Assembly: GCA_030704615.1 (NCBI GenBank)
Contig: CM060731.1
Coordinates: 52,452,001 to 52,516,000 of the forward strand
DNA: 64,000 nucleotides
Source of the DNA: Takakia lepidozioides
Lineage: Eukaryota; Streptophyta; Takakiopsida; Takakiales; Takakiaceae
Direction of reading: 5' to 3'
Shown here one piece after another: positions 20,890 through 34,300 of the stretch. The notes beneath the pieces are model-generated. The model did no database searches and was not told the DNA's origin. It saw only the letters and a list, made by a program, of their open reading frames with translations. The position numbers and the translations under genes are program-made. Every line of letters begins with the position of its first letter. The first letter of the stretch is position 1.

Positions 20890-21118
20890 AAATAGTGTCA
20901 CAGCAGCCCTCTGTTTGGGGGGGGCTCACCCACCATTAACCCCTCTGAACCAAGGGTGGTCCCCTGAAATAGTCTCACAGCAGCCCTCTGTTTGGGGGGG
21001 CTCACCCACCATTAACCCCTCTCAACCGAGGGTGGTCCCCTGAAATAGTCACACAGCAGCCCTCTGTTTGGGGGGCTCACCCACCATTAACCCCTCTCAA
21101 CCGAGGGTGGTCCCCTGA
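20890..21118 (+). repeat. Three tandem copies of a 76-77 bp unit
   Basis: Units start at about 20890, 20967 and 21043, each beginning AAATAGTSTCACAGCAGCCC and containing TTTGGGGGG, CTCACCCACCATTAACCCC and a final GGTGGTCCCCTG. They differ mainly in G-run length (8, 7 and 6 G). A diverged partial unit may follow (GGGGGCCACCCACCGCC, about 21140). Confidence 0.9.
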
Positions 21119-22430
21119 CTGGCACCCGCTGTTTTAACTGTCGGGGGCCACCCACCGCCTTCGTTGCGAAACCTTGGGGCAGCGGCTATGGCTACATACT
21201 TAATTCGGATGCCATTAAATGATTTGTGCTCTTCCAGCAGCCATAACTTTCTTCCCTAAAGCCAAGGAAGCTCAGCAGAGCTCTCCGTTTGGACTAAGTT
21301 ACAATCTTTCTGTTGGTGGCTCTTCAATCGGATCTGGATTCAGAAAGACATGGCTGTTCGTGTATCACATCTTCAAAGGTGCATTCAAGGTTGGTTAGCA
21401 AATCCGAAATTTGGTGAACAAAAGAAAACACGAAACTCAAATATCAAACTGCGGACAAAATGTTAGACATTGCAAGAGTGTGATGCATGACACGGAAGCG
21501 GAAGAGAAGAAAGAAAGAGACGGGGGTGCATTGTAGCAGCTAAGTTTGGAGGAGGGAGTGCCCTCAGAATTTTTGAAATGGCTGCTGCAGCCTGCAGTTG
21601 TATGGATAGGTAAGGGATGACGAGGGAGGCACGTACGGGGCTCAGGGGAATGTTGGATTCCTCGTACCCGAGGATCGGCTGCACACTAAGTTAAGCTGGA
21701 ATGCAGAGGCATTGCACTGCACTGGATCAGCAGCCGTCGAAGCTTTGACCTGCATATGCATTCCTGCTGCGCATCTCCACGTGCCTCATCTTCGTTTGGT
21801 TCTCTCTGGCAACTGTTCAGAGCCTCACTGTTGAATGCCAGAAGATTGTCAGGGTGAGAACTAGGGCAAAGTGAAAACCCGGAATTTTCACTGTAGCGAT
21901 CTCGGCACCTACAATGTCTGACTCCTCCCCGCCTTCCCCCTGCAGCTATGGGGGCATTCGAATCTTTAGGCCTGGACGATCTTGTCTCTCCGAACTCTCC
22001 AGTACCACCACCTTGTCTGTAATGTCTTTAACAGCTGTTCGCACTTCTATCTCCCCCTGGTTGCTTTTTCTGCCCACCCTTGTTCTTCTTTTTGTCTCTC
22101 CCTGTCGTCTCTTCCTCTTGCTGTCCTTGGTAGACAGCTTGTGAGCAATTACGTTTGGTAGATCTGACGTCAGAGCTCCAACCATCTACCATCCTTGTCG
22201 CGCAGAAGTCTAACCTTGCGTCTTTCCTCATACTACATTGCATCGACATTCCGCCTGTTTCTGTAAAACCATCTCCTCGCGACTGAGCTTATAATAAGCT
22301 TGACCTCCCCTGCTGAAAATAAGGGAGGAGAACTAGAGGATGGCCGTTGGAGCTTGGCAGATCATGGCATTAGTCATACGTTCTCCAATCTCAGAGATGC
22401 AAGCCCTTACGGCAGTGTCTAACTTACAGA
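21119..22430. other. Gap without a supported gene
   Basis: Unique-looking sequence. Open frames are short and without recognisable motifs. The missing first exon of the kinase gene could lie here, but I could not place it. Confidence 0.3.
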
Positions 22431-22432
22431 CA

Positions 22433-22809
22433 ACTTGTACGTGGTTACTGAGATTGTAAGGGAAAGTGGAGATCTACGAAAGCCTGCCAATATCGTAGAC
22501 AGACCATACCAGAAGGGGGAGAAGAATATAAATGGCGTTATTTGCGAAATGGTGTTGCATCGGGACAGGACGAAAGTAAGAGTTTTCCTTCAGCCCCTCA
22601 CCTCTCTTTCATTGTATCATGGTGACTTCAATACTGTGCCTTCTTCCATTCTCTTACTGCTTTGAGTAGGCGTTATTGTTCATCTTTGTTGCGTGATCTG
22701 GCATCCGTTTTTTGGGGGAGTGCTTTTCCAGAAGGGAGACAATGTGAGGCAGACTGGAAGATACGGGAATGTGGTTCTGTTTCAATGTGAGGATGAGACT
22801 CGCCCAGTA
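22433..22809 (+). CDS. Two possible exons upstream of the kinase
   Basis: First: frame VTEIVRESGDLRKPANIVDR to VLHRDRTK, ending at a GTAAGAG donor near 22576. Second: after TTTTCCAG at about 22730, KGDNVRQTGRYGNVVLFQCE to ETRP, ending at GTAAGTC near 22808. Clean flanking splice sites and a charged composition favour coding. I do not recognise the protein, and it does not match the expected Cys-rich N-terminus of PTI1-like kinases. Confidence 0.3.
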
Positions 22810-23271
22810 AGTCAGAAAATTGTGCTCAGGACAAGCTGCCTACCAGATTATGGCGGACGTAGTGGCAGACAGTAGGGACTTGGTTCGCTAAGGCACATGA
22901 CAGCAAAAATGAAATCAAAAGGGCAGCTTGACTGAATGATGGGCCAGAGAGAAATGTCGACGAGTGAGGGAGTAACCGTCAAATAACAGGCTCCTTTAAG
23001 TTTAAATAGCATGTTGATCACCGGTTTGTGAGTTCCACCCATAACTCCCCCATACTGAAACTCTTGTTAACTGCACACCTACTGGCTCAGTGATACTGTT
23101 GCCTTTATTGTATAAGGAGGTTTGTCATCTTTATAGAAAATCAAGCAACTCCTGTGATTACCTGTAGAAATCATCCCAAGTTCATGGTTTGTCACCACAC
23201 TCCATCACTAGAGAGGCTTAGATATATTGCAAGGTCGCTGTTGTCTATGTTGATGGGCGTTGTGTTTGCAG

Positions 23272-25345
23272 GCCAGCCGATGGCAAGAAGGGCATCACGT
23301 GGCGCATATTTTCATTGAGAGAATTGCACGCGGCAACCAACAACTTCAACTATGACAACAAGCTGGGGGAAGGAGGTTTTGGGAGTGTGTACTGGGGCCA
23401 GCTCGCAAATGGAGACCAAGTATGTATTGGACTCGCGATCACTCTCCTCAGGTGGTTCTTGTTGCATCCTATTTGTGGATGTAGGTTTTTGTTTCAATAG
23501 TTCAGCTCTTTGCTGTACGTCTCGAACAGAAGAGCCAGTGCTCATTTCAAGAATGCCTCTATTCTGGGCTATGATCTTCGCTGTACCTGAAGATCTTTCA
23601 TGAGATGGTGAATAGGATACAGAGAACTAAATAGAAAGGATCGCCAGCTGCAACAATCTCAACCTCTCACCGACTCTCATAATACCTTACATGACAATGG
23701 AAATGTCACAGGCAATGTAGAGCTTTCATCTGTATTGTGTTCAGATGGTTGGTTGTGTTTGCTTGTTCCTCTTGGAAGTTTAGCTGTCATGTTCTGGTTC
23801 TCTCTGCTCTCCAATCAGACTGGGGGAAAATGGTGAAGCCATCAACTAACTTAGTCGTAGTCAGTCTTCATCAACACAACTTTCCCTTTCAGGAGGCTTG
23901 GATTTCATTCCCACCAATGTGCCACTCAGGAGGCACTGTGAGGAACCATACTTGCCCCTTGGAGCTGAATGAGATGCTGGGTGATGGGGAAGCAGATTGC
24001 AGTGAAAAGGCTGAAAGTGTGGAGCACCAAGGCAGAGATGGAGTTTGCTGTTGAAGTTGAGATTCTAGGTCGTGTCCGTCACGAAAACCTACTTAGCTTG
24101 CGAGGCTACTGCGCTGAGGGGCAGGAGCGGTTGATTGTGTATGAGTACATGCCCAAACTGAGTCTTCTGTCCCATTTGCATGGCCAGTTTGCTGCTGACT
24201 CCACTCTTGACTGGCAACGCAGAATAAACATTGCAATTGGATCTGCTGAAGGCCTTGCGTAAGTGGTTAAACCCCTTTTGAGTGTGGTTTCTCCCCTCTC
24301 TCTTCCCCTTCCCAGCTTTATGGTCATGAGCATCATCTGAGACATATCTAACCTACAGCTGTACAATGGAGAACTGATGAAGGGGTTGTTGATTAGGTTG
24401 ATGCAACACCCAGCAAAGTGCATAGATGCACCAGGATATTTGCATGCGTCATGTAATATTTGTTTGTCTGTGTTTCCAGTCATCTACATCATCATGCAAC
24501 TCCTCACATCATTCACCGGGACGTCAAGGCCAGCAACATACTCTTGAATGACAACTTTGAGGCACAGGTGGCCGATTTTGGGTTTGCAAAGTTGATCCCT
24601 GATGGAGCCACTCATGTTACTACTAGAGTCAAGGGGACATTGGGGTACCTTGCGCCGGAATATGCTATGTGGGGAAAAGTCTCAGAGAGTTGTGATGTTT
24701 ACAGCTTTGGGATCCTGCTGCTTGAGCTTGTTAGTGGCAAGAAACCCATTGAGCGTGTGGCAGGCACAAAACGTACAATTGTGGAGTGGGCAGCGCCCTT
24801 GGTCCTCGAGGGCAATTTGCAAGAGCTCGTTGACCCAAAGCTGCAAGGAAAATATCAGGAGGAAGAATTGAGAAGGGTCATACAGGTAGGTCCTTACCAT
24901 ATTTCCCTTGGGTCATATCTTTCACTGTTAAGCACATTTGCATTATTCCTTCTCGTTCTATGCCTGCCTTCAAATACTTTTCGTGTATGTTACGAGCAGT
25001 GTGAACTTTGTTACAAGTTCTTAAAGAAATTCTGGTCCATATAAAGACAACTGTGAGATATCTTTTGTGCAATATTTGAGAATGAGACACAAATCTTGAA
25101 ATCTGGTTCAGGTGGCGACGTTGTGTGCACAAAATACAGCAGAGCACAGGCCAACAATGCTAGAAGTGATTGAATTGCTGAAAGAGGCCAACCTGGGATC
25201 CAAACAACCTCACAATGGCAAGAATGGAATGCGCCTTGAAACAGTTAGTTATGGTGATGACTTGTTGGCAGCAGATGAAGGGTCTGTTCCTCATTCAGCT
25301 TCTGGTGTACTTCGACGGCATTCAACTACCACTCATCAGCAATGA
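23272..25345 (+). CDS. PTI1-like receptor-like cytoplasmic kinase
   Basis: Exons visible: 23272-23419, 23996-24258, 24480-24885 and 25112-25345, all with GT-AG borders and consistent phase. The product is closest to the plant PTI1-like / At3g15890-type family, Ser/Thr kinases that relay signals from membrane receptors. Motifs in order: WRIFSLRELHAATNNFNYDN, P-loop LGEGGFGSVYWG, IAVKRL (catalytic Lys), GYCAEGQERLIVYEYMP, HRDVKASN, DFGFAKL, GTLGYLAPEYAM, DVYSFGILLLELVSGK, and RPTMLEVIELL, then an 80-residue tail ending HSTTTHQQ. All catalytic residues are present, so it should be active. The short N-terminal exon (normally Cys-rich and acylated) precedes the acceptor at 23271 and was not located. 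Confidence 0.88.
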
Positions 25346-25971
25346 TCAGATACTCTCTCTTAGCCAATATGGTTTGTAGTCATAAACCTGGCACAGGCCT
25401 TTCCTTTTATTGCCCACATTCGAACAGTCGGGCTCCAGCACTTTCAACAGGCATTTGTCAATCTGATGAAGTTTTGCGTGCAGTATTAGCAGCCCACGAT
25501 CAACAAGATTTTGGGTTAGTGACGCAGACCAATTCTGTCCTTTGTGGCCCAAGTTTTTGTGACCAGATTTTACTAGAGCTATGGTTAGAGAACTCAAAAA
25601 CCATCACAGAGCGAAAATTTCTCTCTGCTTTGTAGACCCAATTGGAATCTGCAGGACTACTTAGCATATGAGACGAAACACGGGAAATTTATATATGCGC
25701 GCACAGTACTGATCAGCAGATATTGCGCAAGATTCATTGGTATGAATGCAGATTCTGCATACTTCATGCAGATGATTGACTTTCGCTTTATTAAAGTACA
25801 TAAAAGATGCAATGTCTATCATGTACAGATATCACAGTTTGAACATACTTCGCATGTTCTAACCCTTCAGCATGCCCTCAATAAGTTTGCAGCTCAGAAA
25901 TTATTGACTAGGATGACATAGATCTCTGTACAATTGTAGACATCCTAGGGGTGTATCATTTCCATGTTTGA

Positions 25972-28900
25972 TCATACTCCCAAGCAACAAGGAGGGTTCA
26001 TTGGACCACCAGAGTCTGACCCAAAAGCATTCCAGCAAGATGCTTGTGTGGAGCCTCCTGCGCTGTAGGTAATGTCGATGGCAGACAGAGAAATATTGGT
26101 ACATGCAAGAGAGTCGCTGCATGCAAAGTCCAGAGCAACTTCATTCGCCGATGTACCCGTGATATTGGAGTATGTGATGTCCGTCACCTGAATGGCCTGC
26201 GACTGCATAGCAATACACTCTTGATCAGTGTTTACACACCACATATTATACATGAGTGCTTACAGAATAAGAAAGTGGGCCTCAACAACAGCTCTAAACT
26301 AAAATTCAACATCAAGAGATTCCAGATGATCCAAACGAGAGAGGGAGGGCTGTCTAAAGAAAGATCCAAAAGTATTGCTCTAGAGACACTACCATCTGAT
26401 TTAAATTGCTAGCTAATTGCTCATCATGTGCACTTACATGGAGTCCATTAGCACAGTAATTAGCATTTGCTGAAGCACGGTCCACTACATGAATGTGAAG
26501 TTGTACCGGTCCTGACGTCAATAAACTCAGTGAGGAATTTCATGTTTGCTGTTACAGCGGAGAACAGTGAAAACTAAGAATGGATAGATACATACACTGT
26601 TGCCGCAGTTGTGGTTACCGTTGCAGTAGTATTGGTCAATGACAACAGGTTTCCCGACATTACTTAAATAAATGTTGCTGAATGTTACTCCTGACACTGT
26701 CCCGGATCCTCCCTGAATAAACATCCTCAAACAAGGCCATGATACAGCTTCCATCAGCCCATATAGTTTTCACATCACGGCAGTTCTATGCTAATCCTTG
26801 CAGATGCTGACACACTGACCGATAGGATCCGACATTGATGACATCACTAAGTACTTTCAAAATGGATAGGGTAAGCAAACATGATGAAGTGACTAACCTG
26901 CCAAGTTTTGATACGCGCACCATTGCTAGTGCCAAGAAAGTTGACATCATGCACTGTGATATTAGAGACGTCTGCATACGAATTGTGTACCCCAAGACCT
27001 CCGATGCTGCATGACCGAAGAACATAAAATTATTTCCAAGGACCTAAGTTCCATTTGCAACCCTAATTAAGAAGACACGACCCTCCGAGTTGTGTCGACT
27101 ATCTGACGAAGCTAGCTAGAGGCACACAAAAGAGGACTTGTAAAGGTTGCCCATTGAGGAGCCATTCAGACAAAAATGCCCAAAAAATTCTAGACCTGTA
27201 GTAGAGATAGCTATGTGGAGTAGATACCTGATCCCGTGTCCAGGCCCGCATTGTATATCATGAATGTTGACAGCTGAAGAACCGTCTTCAATAGCAATGC
27301 AGTCATCGCCTTCAAATACATAAAATATAGAACAACTTTCAGCTGGCTCTGGTGATGAAAGCTCCAGTACTGAATTAGACAACTAACCAGGCATAATGTA
27401 TTCTGAAGGTTATGAGATTAGCAATAGATCTTGATGTCTAAGTATCCTTAATGGATTATCATTACATATGCTATAACACCTGTATACAAGAGGTGAAAAC
27501 ATTAGCAGGGTCCAATATATGGTACCTGAACCAATATTCAAGTTTCCCAAATCGATGTTTTGAGTTGCTGCCACGTTTATCCCATCTGTGTTGGGACTAT
27601 CAGCTGGAGATGCGATGTTGATATGTTGCACAGTGACTTGATTACATGTATCAAACTTGAGGTGTATCTGGGGGCTGTTTCTCAAGCTGATTCCACTGAC
27701 CGAAGTAGAGTTGCATTCTAAAAATCTCATCAACTGTTACACACAAACGAAAATAGTGGTAAGGCTGGCTGACTGAACAGATTAACCTCTTCAAGTCTGA
27801 CAATGATCATGAACTCAACACTTGCAAGATTTATCGATTCTCCGTGGTCAGAGTAAGACTTCAATGTGGCCAGCATATATACTATATACATATATATATA
27901 TTGTGCAACAATGGTATGTTCAATCACATATACTGCATTTCTAAGTACTATTCTATTTTACAACAAAGGAACTTGCAGCAGTGCCATGCATTTGAAATAC
28001 TCGATCTTGAGTACATACATATCGCTGTCCAGAATAGTCCAGAACTACGTAAATGCACTCACAGTGGGCTTGTCGCCTGCTGATTGCCATGCCTTCGAGT
28101 TCCACGTCCACCAACTTAGACCATTGCCATCAAATGAACCTGTGCCTTGTACACTGACTGAAACTTGCTTCAAAAGTATCCACTGACCACTGAGCTGAAC
28201 AGTGTCACAAGGTGGTGCCACTACATCTCCGTCAACCTACAATTGCAGCCGAATCAGTACAACTTTTGGTGATCAGCAAATATTTCTAAAACAGCTAAGT
28301 TCAATCCACCTTCAACGTATATTTTCATGATTAAATTAGACAGCACTTGAAAAATTAATTACTAATCCACATTTTCATAGAACGAGCATAAAACATACCT
28401 GGTTTGAACTTCTTACCTGAAAAATGATATTTGAAGAGCAAGGACCTTGGAATGCAATTTCACCTACACGATAGGTGGAGCCTGCTGGAACGTCTATAGT
28501 GGACCCTGGACCCCCGTTACACGCTGCATTCCATGCACTTTGGAAAGCCTAATCACATGCATCACAGTGAAGAACAAGTTGGCCACGTTGGATCAGCAGA
28601 GAGTGCATGGCAATGAGATCGATCCAGAAAAACCCTGATGCTCCGGTTCCACTTCAAATACCCAAATAAAGTTAAATTATGTTAATATTGATTGTCACTA
28701 CAGAATAATTTCCATGACTGGTCCCTCAGGGGTTTATTTTTCCCCTCTCAAATACAGTCATGGGGCTTCATCCCCTTAAAAGAAATGAAAAGAAAAAAGA
28801 ATTCAAATTAATATTGAAATACCTGGGTGTCGTCTGATACGCCATCACCGACGGCTCCATAACTGCTTACACTGAATGTAAGCCCGGGACGGGAACCCGG

Positions 28901-29428
28901 GGCGGGACCTTGTGCCGGACCTTGTGCTGTTCCAAGTGTTTCGGAATCCTGTTGCTCCCAAGGCATGGAACTGAAATCCTCACCGTAATCTCTACCCTCA
29001 AAACTCCTTACCGAATTGGAATCCAATCCTGGAGAAACCCGTGAAGAACTGGATTCGTCATCCACTCGTGGGAAGAGCCGTGAATTAGAACTGGATTCAT
29101 CAGTCACTTGCTGGCCGGCCGAGATCCATCCACTATAGTCATCAGCCACTGGCACTGTACTAGAGTCGGGTAAGGGGAAAAACCATGGCTCAGGCAAGTT
29201 GGATTCCTCTACGTAATCATTTAGTTCGAATGGTTCGGTGGAGCTGGAATCAGGTCGCTTGGAAACCCATTCGGTGATATCATCGAACGACGCTTCTCGA
29301 AATTCTCTGTTAACCGCTTCGTCTATTATGTCCTCTGATGATGAGGTTCGGTAGAATCGAAGTGTTGAGATGGTAGGAGTTACAGATAGCAGTAATAGAA
29401 AGCAAAGTGAAGAGCAGCTCGACTTCAT
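25972..29428 (-). CDS. GH28 polygalacturonase
   Basis: Eight exons: 28823-29428, 28417-28548, 28063-28236, 27526-27733, 27228-27309, 26898-27006, 26596-26712 and 25972-26202. They sum to 1659 nt (552 residues), every junction GT-AG and in phase. It starts with a hydrophobic signal peptide ([16 protein letters not shown]). About 180 residues of acidic, Ser-rich sequence follow before the catalytic domain, which opens [18 protein letters not shown]. All four GH28 motifs are present: [25 protein letters not shown] and ARIKTWQ, including the three catalytic Asp residues, the active-site His and the substrate-binding Arg-Lys. It would hydrolyse alpha-1,4 galacturonan in the cell wall (pectin remodelling, growth, cell separation). 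Endo or exo mode cannot be told from sequence. The long N-terminal extension is unusual; most plant enzymes have 20-60 residues there. Confidence 0.93.
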
Positions 29429-30690
29429 GTTTCCACCGTTGTTACACTCAACTATGTTGGCATGAAAGGTAAGAAGTTAGCCACCCCCGGTCCGAGCCCG
29501 CTCCCAAGAGCATGAACTGCACGGTTCCACATTAAACAGTTAAAAACTGAGGTCTCCAAGCCTTCTTTGAAACACCCTAGAACGTTGATTCACAAAGAAC
29601 AAATGAATATCACAATATGTATCCATGCTGCATGTGTTAATGTGACATTACACCGCTGGCCGACTGTTTTCGAGGTATGTACAAAGTACTCGTTGATTAT
29701 CAACGTCATTGATTGAACTAAAACCAAATTGCAGTGTGAATGAAAAGAATAAGTTCTTCCACCATCAATGTGTATGAGAGTGGAGTCAGAGTGTCAGAGT
29801 GTCCCAGTGAGAATGCTGACCTCAAGAAATATTACTGGTCCTGTCCCACATGTGGCATACTTATAACAACTCGGCCTCAACTCCATTGTCTCAACTCCAA
29901 ACTCCAGGATTTACTGATGAACAGAGTCGATCCTACTTGTGCTATTAGTAAGAGGCATGCCTTCTCAGGATCAGTAGGCTAAACAAAACGCAAGGCTGGG
30001 AAAGAACAGAAATATTCGTACCTTAGTGTAAGCGATTGTAGACCTCGGCCGGTGAGCATAATCTATAATCTGAACTCCGTTGGGGCATGCAGACTGGCAG
30101 AAAAGCTGGATATCGGGGGTGAGCCACCTGCAAGGAGCTGCAAGCCACAACTAGATGATGACTGAGCAGCAGTCAGATCAGCAAGCGCTAATACCCCACA
30201 CTCTATACCTGTCAAGACCTTCCATAAGAGAGAGAGCTCTTTGGTCTCGTCGAGAGAGTCTTCTAGTAGGAGAGATAGACTCCTGTCGAGAGTGTTATGG
30301 AGAGAGACGTGGTGGATGGAGGTCGCCATCCAGACAATAGCTCCCTTTTCTCTCTCCACAGTAGTCTCGGCAGCCTCAGTATTATATTCGCAGGCGTTAT
30401 ATTTGCTATATTTGCAGCACGTCCTTGCTTGGTCCTCAGTTTGCGTGAGCATGATAAGTGATCGAAGGCTTATAAATAGAGGGCAGTCACACATTTGGTT
30501 GCCCGCATGTTCCACAACCCCACTTACCTTTGGGGAATATTCTGTAGGCATTGCAGGATCTGCCACATTTTGTATCTCGAGAAACAATAAAAACAGGTTC
30601 ACGCCTGCGTAAATTGTGGTGTTCCTCAACGTCGACATTATTTATACCTTATCTGCAGAATATTCTTAAAATATCAATTTGTTTTTGTTT
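29429..30690. other. Upstream region of the polygalacturonase; possible repeat remnant
   Basis: No gene is supported. On the minus strand, CTATTTATAAG near 30477 lies in a stretch (about 30060-30640) whose composition recalls a solo LTR, but I found no clear TG...CA ends or flanking duplication. The 191-residue minus frame here shows no known domain. Confidence 0.3.
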
Positions 30691-30700
30691 TTGTTTTTGT

Positions 30701-30823
30701 TTTTTGGGAACAGGGGACAGGCCCTGATAAATTTTATTAAGAATCAAGTGTTTTCTAATAGTACATGCGAGTCTAAACAGGAGTAAAATAAAATTAAGGG
30801 CCTCTGTCCCCTTGAAAAAAAAA
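30701..30823. repeat. Short inverted-repeat element (~120 bp)
   Basis: Left end TTTTTGGGAACAGGGGACAG then GCCCTGATAAATTTTA is the imperfect reverse complement of the right end TAAAATTAAGGGCCTC then TGTCCCCTTGAAAAA. A related T-run plus GGAACAGGGACAG motif occurs at about 20690. MITE-like or a fold-back derivative. Confidence 0.55.
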
Positions 30824-31347
30824 GAACAAAGAGAAAAAAAGGAGTCAAACTGTCCACATGCTTGATGGGTGCCATTTATTGAGCAGAAGTAATGTAGCTG
30901 GGTTGGTTTGCAAGAGATGGATAAGCGCCAGGTATCAAACTGGAATGAAAAACTCCCAGTGTTGCACATTTGTTTAAAACATACAGGCTCAGAATCACCT
31001 TCACAGTATCTCTTAAAAAACATCCTGATATGTACAGAGGAATGTGGAATGTGGAAACCATGCCAGGGACAGATATGTCAAGATACAACTCAAGCTCAGA
31101 ACTGGTGAGGGGCCATCTTGGACATTCATCACCCCAACAGCTGTTCACTGTTTCTCCTACAGACACCTGCTCCTTCTCTCTTTCATGAGATGTGCAATTG
31201 ATGAATATACAGTCTATGAAGAGTAACATAACCCTATGCTGACCTCATGTGCATCACTCTCTGTCCCTCTCTTGCAACCACTTACCAATGATGTTCAACA
31301 GCGCCAAATAACACCAGGATCTCATGAATAAACTCAAACACCATATT

Positions 31348-34300
31348 CTACATTTCTTGACCAAACCCAGATGGTTCTCCAGGCTCTCGACTGGACTGCA
31401 AAGATGTAAGGGCTGCCTGGGCTTGTGCCCAGGAATCGTTGGCAAGAGGCTGCGACGCAGTTTGTTGAGGGGGGTAAGGGTCCTGATAGCAAACCGGGAA
31501 CTGGACACTCCCGTACAATTGGGGAGCATGTAACAGCTCATCAGGCAAGGACAGTGGAAACTGAGCATCTTGTATGGGAGAGAGAGGAATCTGGGCTGAT
31601 AAGGAGTCACCATGGCCATTGCCTCTGGCAGAGCTTAGAGAGTCAGAGGGATTTTGTCGCAATGGGATATCAAGGGCTGATGCAAGCTTTCCATTCACCT
31701 TTGCCTGTGACAACCTAGCCTCCCGAGATACTAGGCCACCAGGTGATACCAGATCATCTGAAAGGTTTGCACCCATGTTGAAAGTCCCTTCACTGGAGCT
31801 GCGAATAGCTTCTGATGGGCTTGTGACTGTACCTGGGGGAGCATCTTCCCATGGGTACTCACCACTCTCTTCATAATTTGACTTCCTCACTCTCATGGAA
31901 TCATAACTCCTTGACATGGGTACATAATTGACTCCAGGTATTGCATTCCAATTTGCTGAGCCTCGAATAACCGACACTGACGTCGAACGACGATAGTGAC
32001 TGTTTATTCCATGCCCTCCTCTGGGTGGAGATCTCCATAGCCTTCTGTCTGAATCTTCTGGAATGGGCGCATTGACCCCAGGGAATTCAACTGTCATTTT
32101 CTTCACAATCGGAGGCCCTTCAATTAAGGCTTCCATGTCATCAATAATTTCACCTTCTTCAGCACCAGTATCTTTGAACTCCAACTCCTCAATGCCATCA
32201 CAGCCAATAATCTCAATTCCAGATGGCTCATCTTCCGTGTCTGTACCCCGATCAGAGTAAGAAACTATCCACAGCTTTCTTGTACAGAAGTCTCCTCTCT
32301 TAAAAATCCCTCCCACTCCTGGGTAACACTAAGGGGCCCTATTCTGCTCTCTTCCTGTCACCCTCCCGATGCTTTTTCTACTCTGTCGAAACCAGGTGCA
32401 AAGTTTATGACCATGAGGTTACCACACCCATAGTCTAGTGAGTCTCTAGATGAATCTAGAGAACTAGATGAATCTCTTCAGATGATACATCTTGCTGTCT
32501 GTCAGCACAACATCCTATCAAACAATAGTCACATGAGAAACAATTCCAAACATCCTTACCTATCTATGCACAGGCGTGGATTTCGAAAAGGCCAGTTTGG
32601 AAAGGAGAGGTGAGATGACCAACCGAGATAGCCAGGAGGGTAACCAAGTTCACGCATTCGATGCAGCCACGGTGGCGGATCATGCTCCTGCCCACTCAAG
32701 CTAGTCAGGTTGGCCATGAATAAACTTCATTCAGTTGCACAAAAGGGCCACTGGCAGCAAAGGGAAACAAACCACAGACTGGAAACTCACACGGCGGGGC
32801 TCACCTATCAATGAAGGGTTCATGATGCGTGTTGTTGGTAAAATCTGAGGCAACCACACCAAATCATGAAGCGAAAGGCGGAGAGGAAAGAGAAGATAAA
32901 GGAAACATACCCCAATGCCTAAAGTTTGCCGAGTCTCACTACCCAAAACTCCAGGCTTTATATCATCAAATTTGCCTCCAGGGGTGCTCTGATAGTATCT
33001 GGAAGCATTTCGTGGAGCTGACCCCTTCTTGACAGCATGACTGCGGCGGGCAGAGTTGATGGCGCCATTGTCCCGAGGTCGGGGGCAATCTTTGAGGCCA
33101 TGGCTGTAGGACCCGCAGTTGAAGCACCGTGGTGCTTCTGCATGGGCAATCTCAATGTACCTGGTAAAAATCCCATCTCAAACTCTCCATTCATAATATT
33201 ATGGAAAACTACAAAACTGAATTGGCCTTTCACAAATATTCTTAAGATGCCTTTCACTGACTTATTTGTATGAAGGAGATCAAACAGGAGTTACCCATCA
33301 GCACGCTGATCTTGAGAGAGAGAGGACGGAACTGCGCGGTCATAAAGTGGTACTGCAACTTCCCTTTCCCTCTCCTGACTGCTCAAGCGGGTATCTCCCT
33401 TAGCCTCTTGTGTGCAAGCTTGCTTTGCAGGCCTGTCCACCCAAAATGACTGTATCCCACATCCGACCATCAGCAACATAATAACCGTTAATAATTTGTT
33501 GCAGTTATTGATTTCATTCTCCATTGGCCCCTTCATACAGAATCGGCAGCACAAATTCCACTTCACCAAACACAGTACTGAACTTCTCCGGTTTTCATTT
33601 AACCTTTGGAGCATTTTTAAAGCCGAGAAGATTAGAACAATGCGTTCAATACCACTCATAAATCAAGATCAGACTATTTGAAAACAGTGCACCCAATCAT
33701 AGCTCAATAAAACAATTGACCGGATACACCTACCACAGAGGAGCTGCTAGTTGTAGGGCCGACTTGTAAAGCAGGGAAGTACACTTCATCACCACTCTCC
33801 AGAACTTCTCTGCTGACATTCTGGCACCAAGAACCCAACCTGGACATCCATCAACTAAATAGGAAAATACTTTTTTTCCCTTCCTCAGTAGTACATTCAT
33901 TACTATTTCGAGCTTAAATGATCAAGCATCAAGTTTTAGCTTCATAGACCTGGAATGATAGGTTTTATGGGTTCGTGCAGCAGTCAGCCAAAATAATGTC
34001 TAACCTCACAAGGTTCCCAGACCACCTCACAATATATCTCCCTCCTACCTCTCAAAATGTAGGTGCTGCATCTATGCAATGACACTGAAATCAGTACTTG
34101 GTGCATAATTGTGCACCAACATGATATAACATGTTTTTGATAGAACCCATATTTATAAAACTGACAGGTTTGACATTGGCATAGGCACCACATCTGTAGT
34201 TCATAGTGACCACTGGTCTGCTATAGGCACCAGAGTGAATAGACCCTGCAGTCAGTGGATCTCTACTTGACTCAATTCATCTAACACAAACTGGTCTTTC

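Noticed and set aside
30063-30638. 191-codon minus-strand frame, possible retroelement or LTR
   Set aside because: No gag/pol motif and no clear LTR ends; kept only as a note in the gap description.
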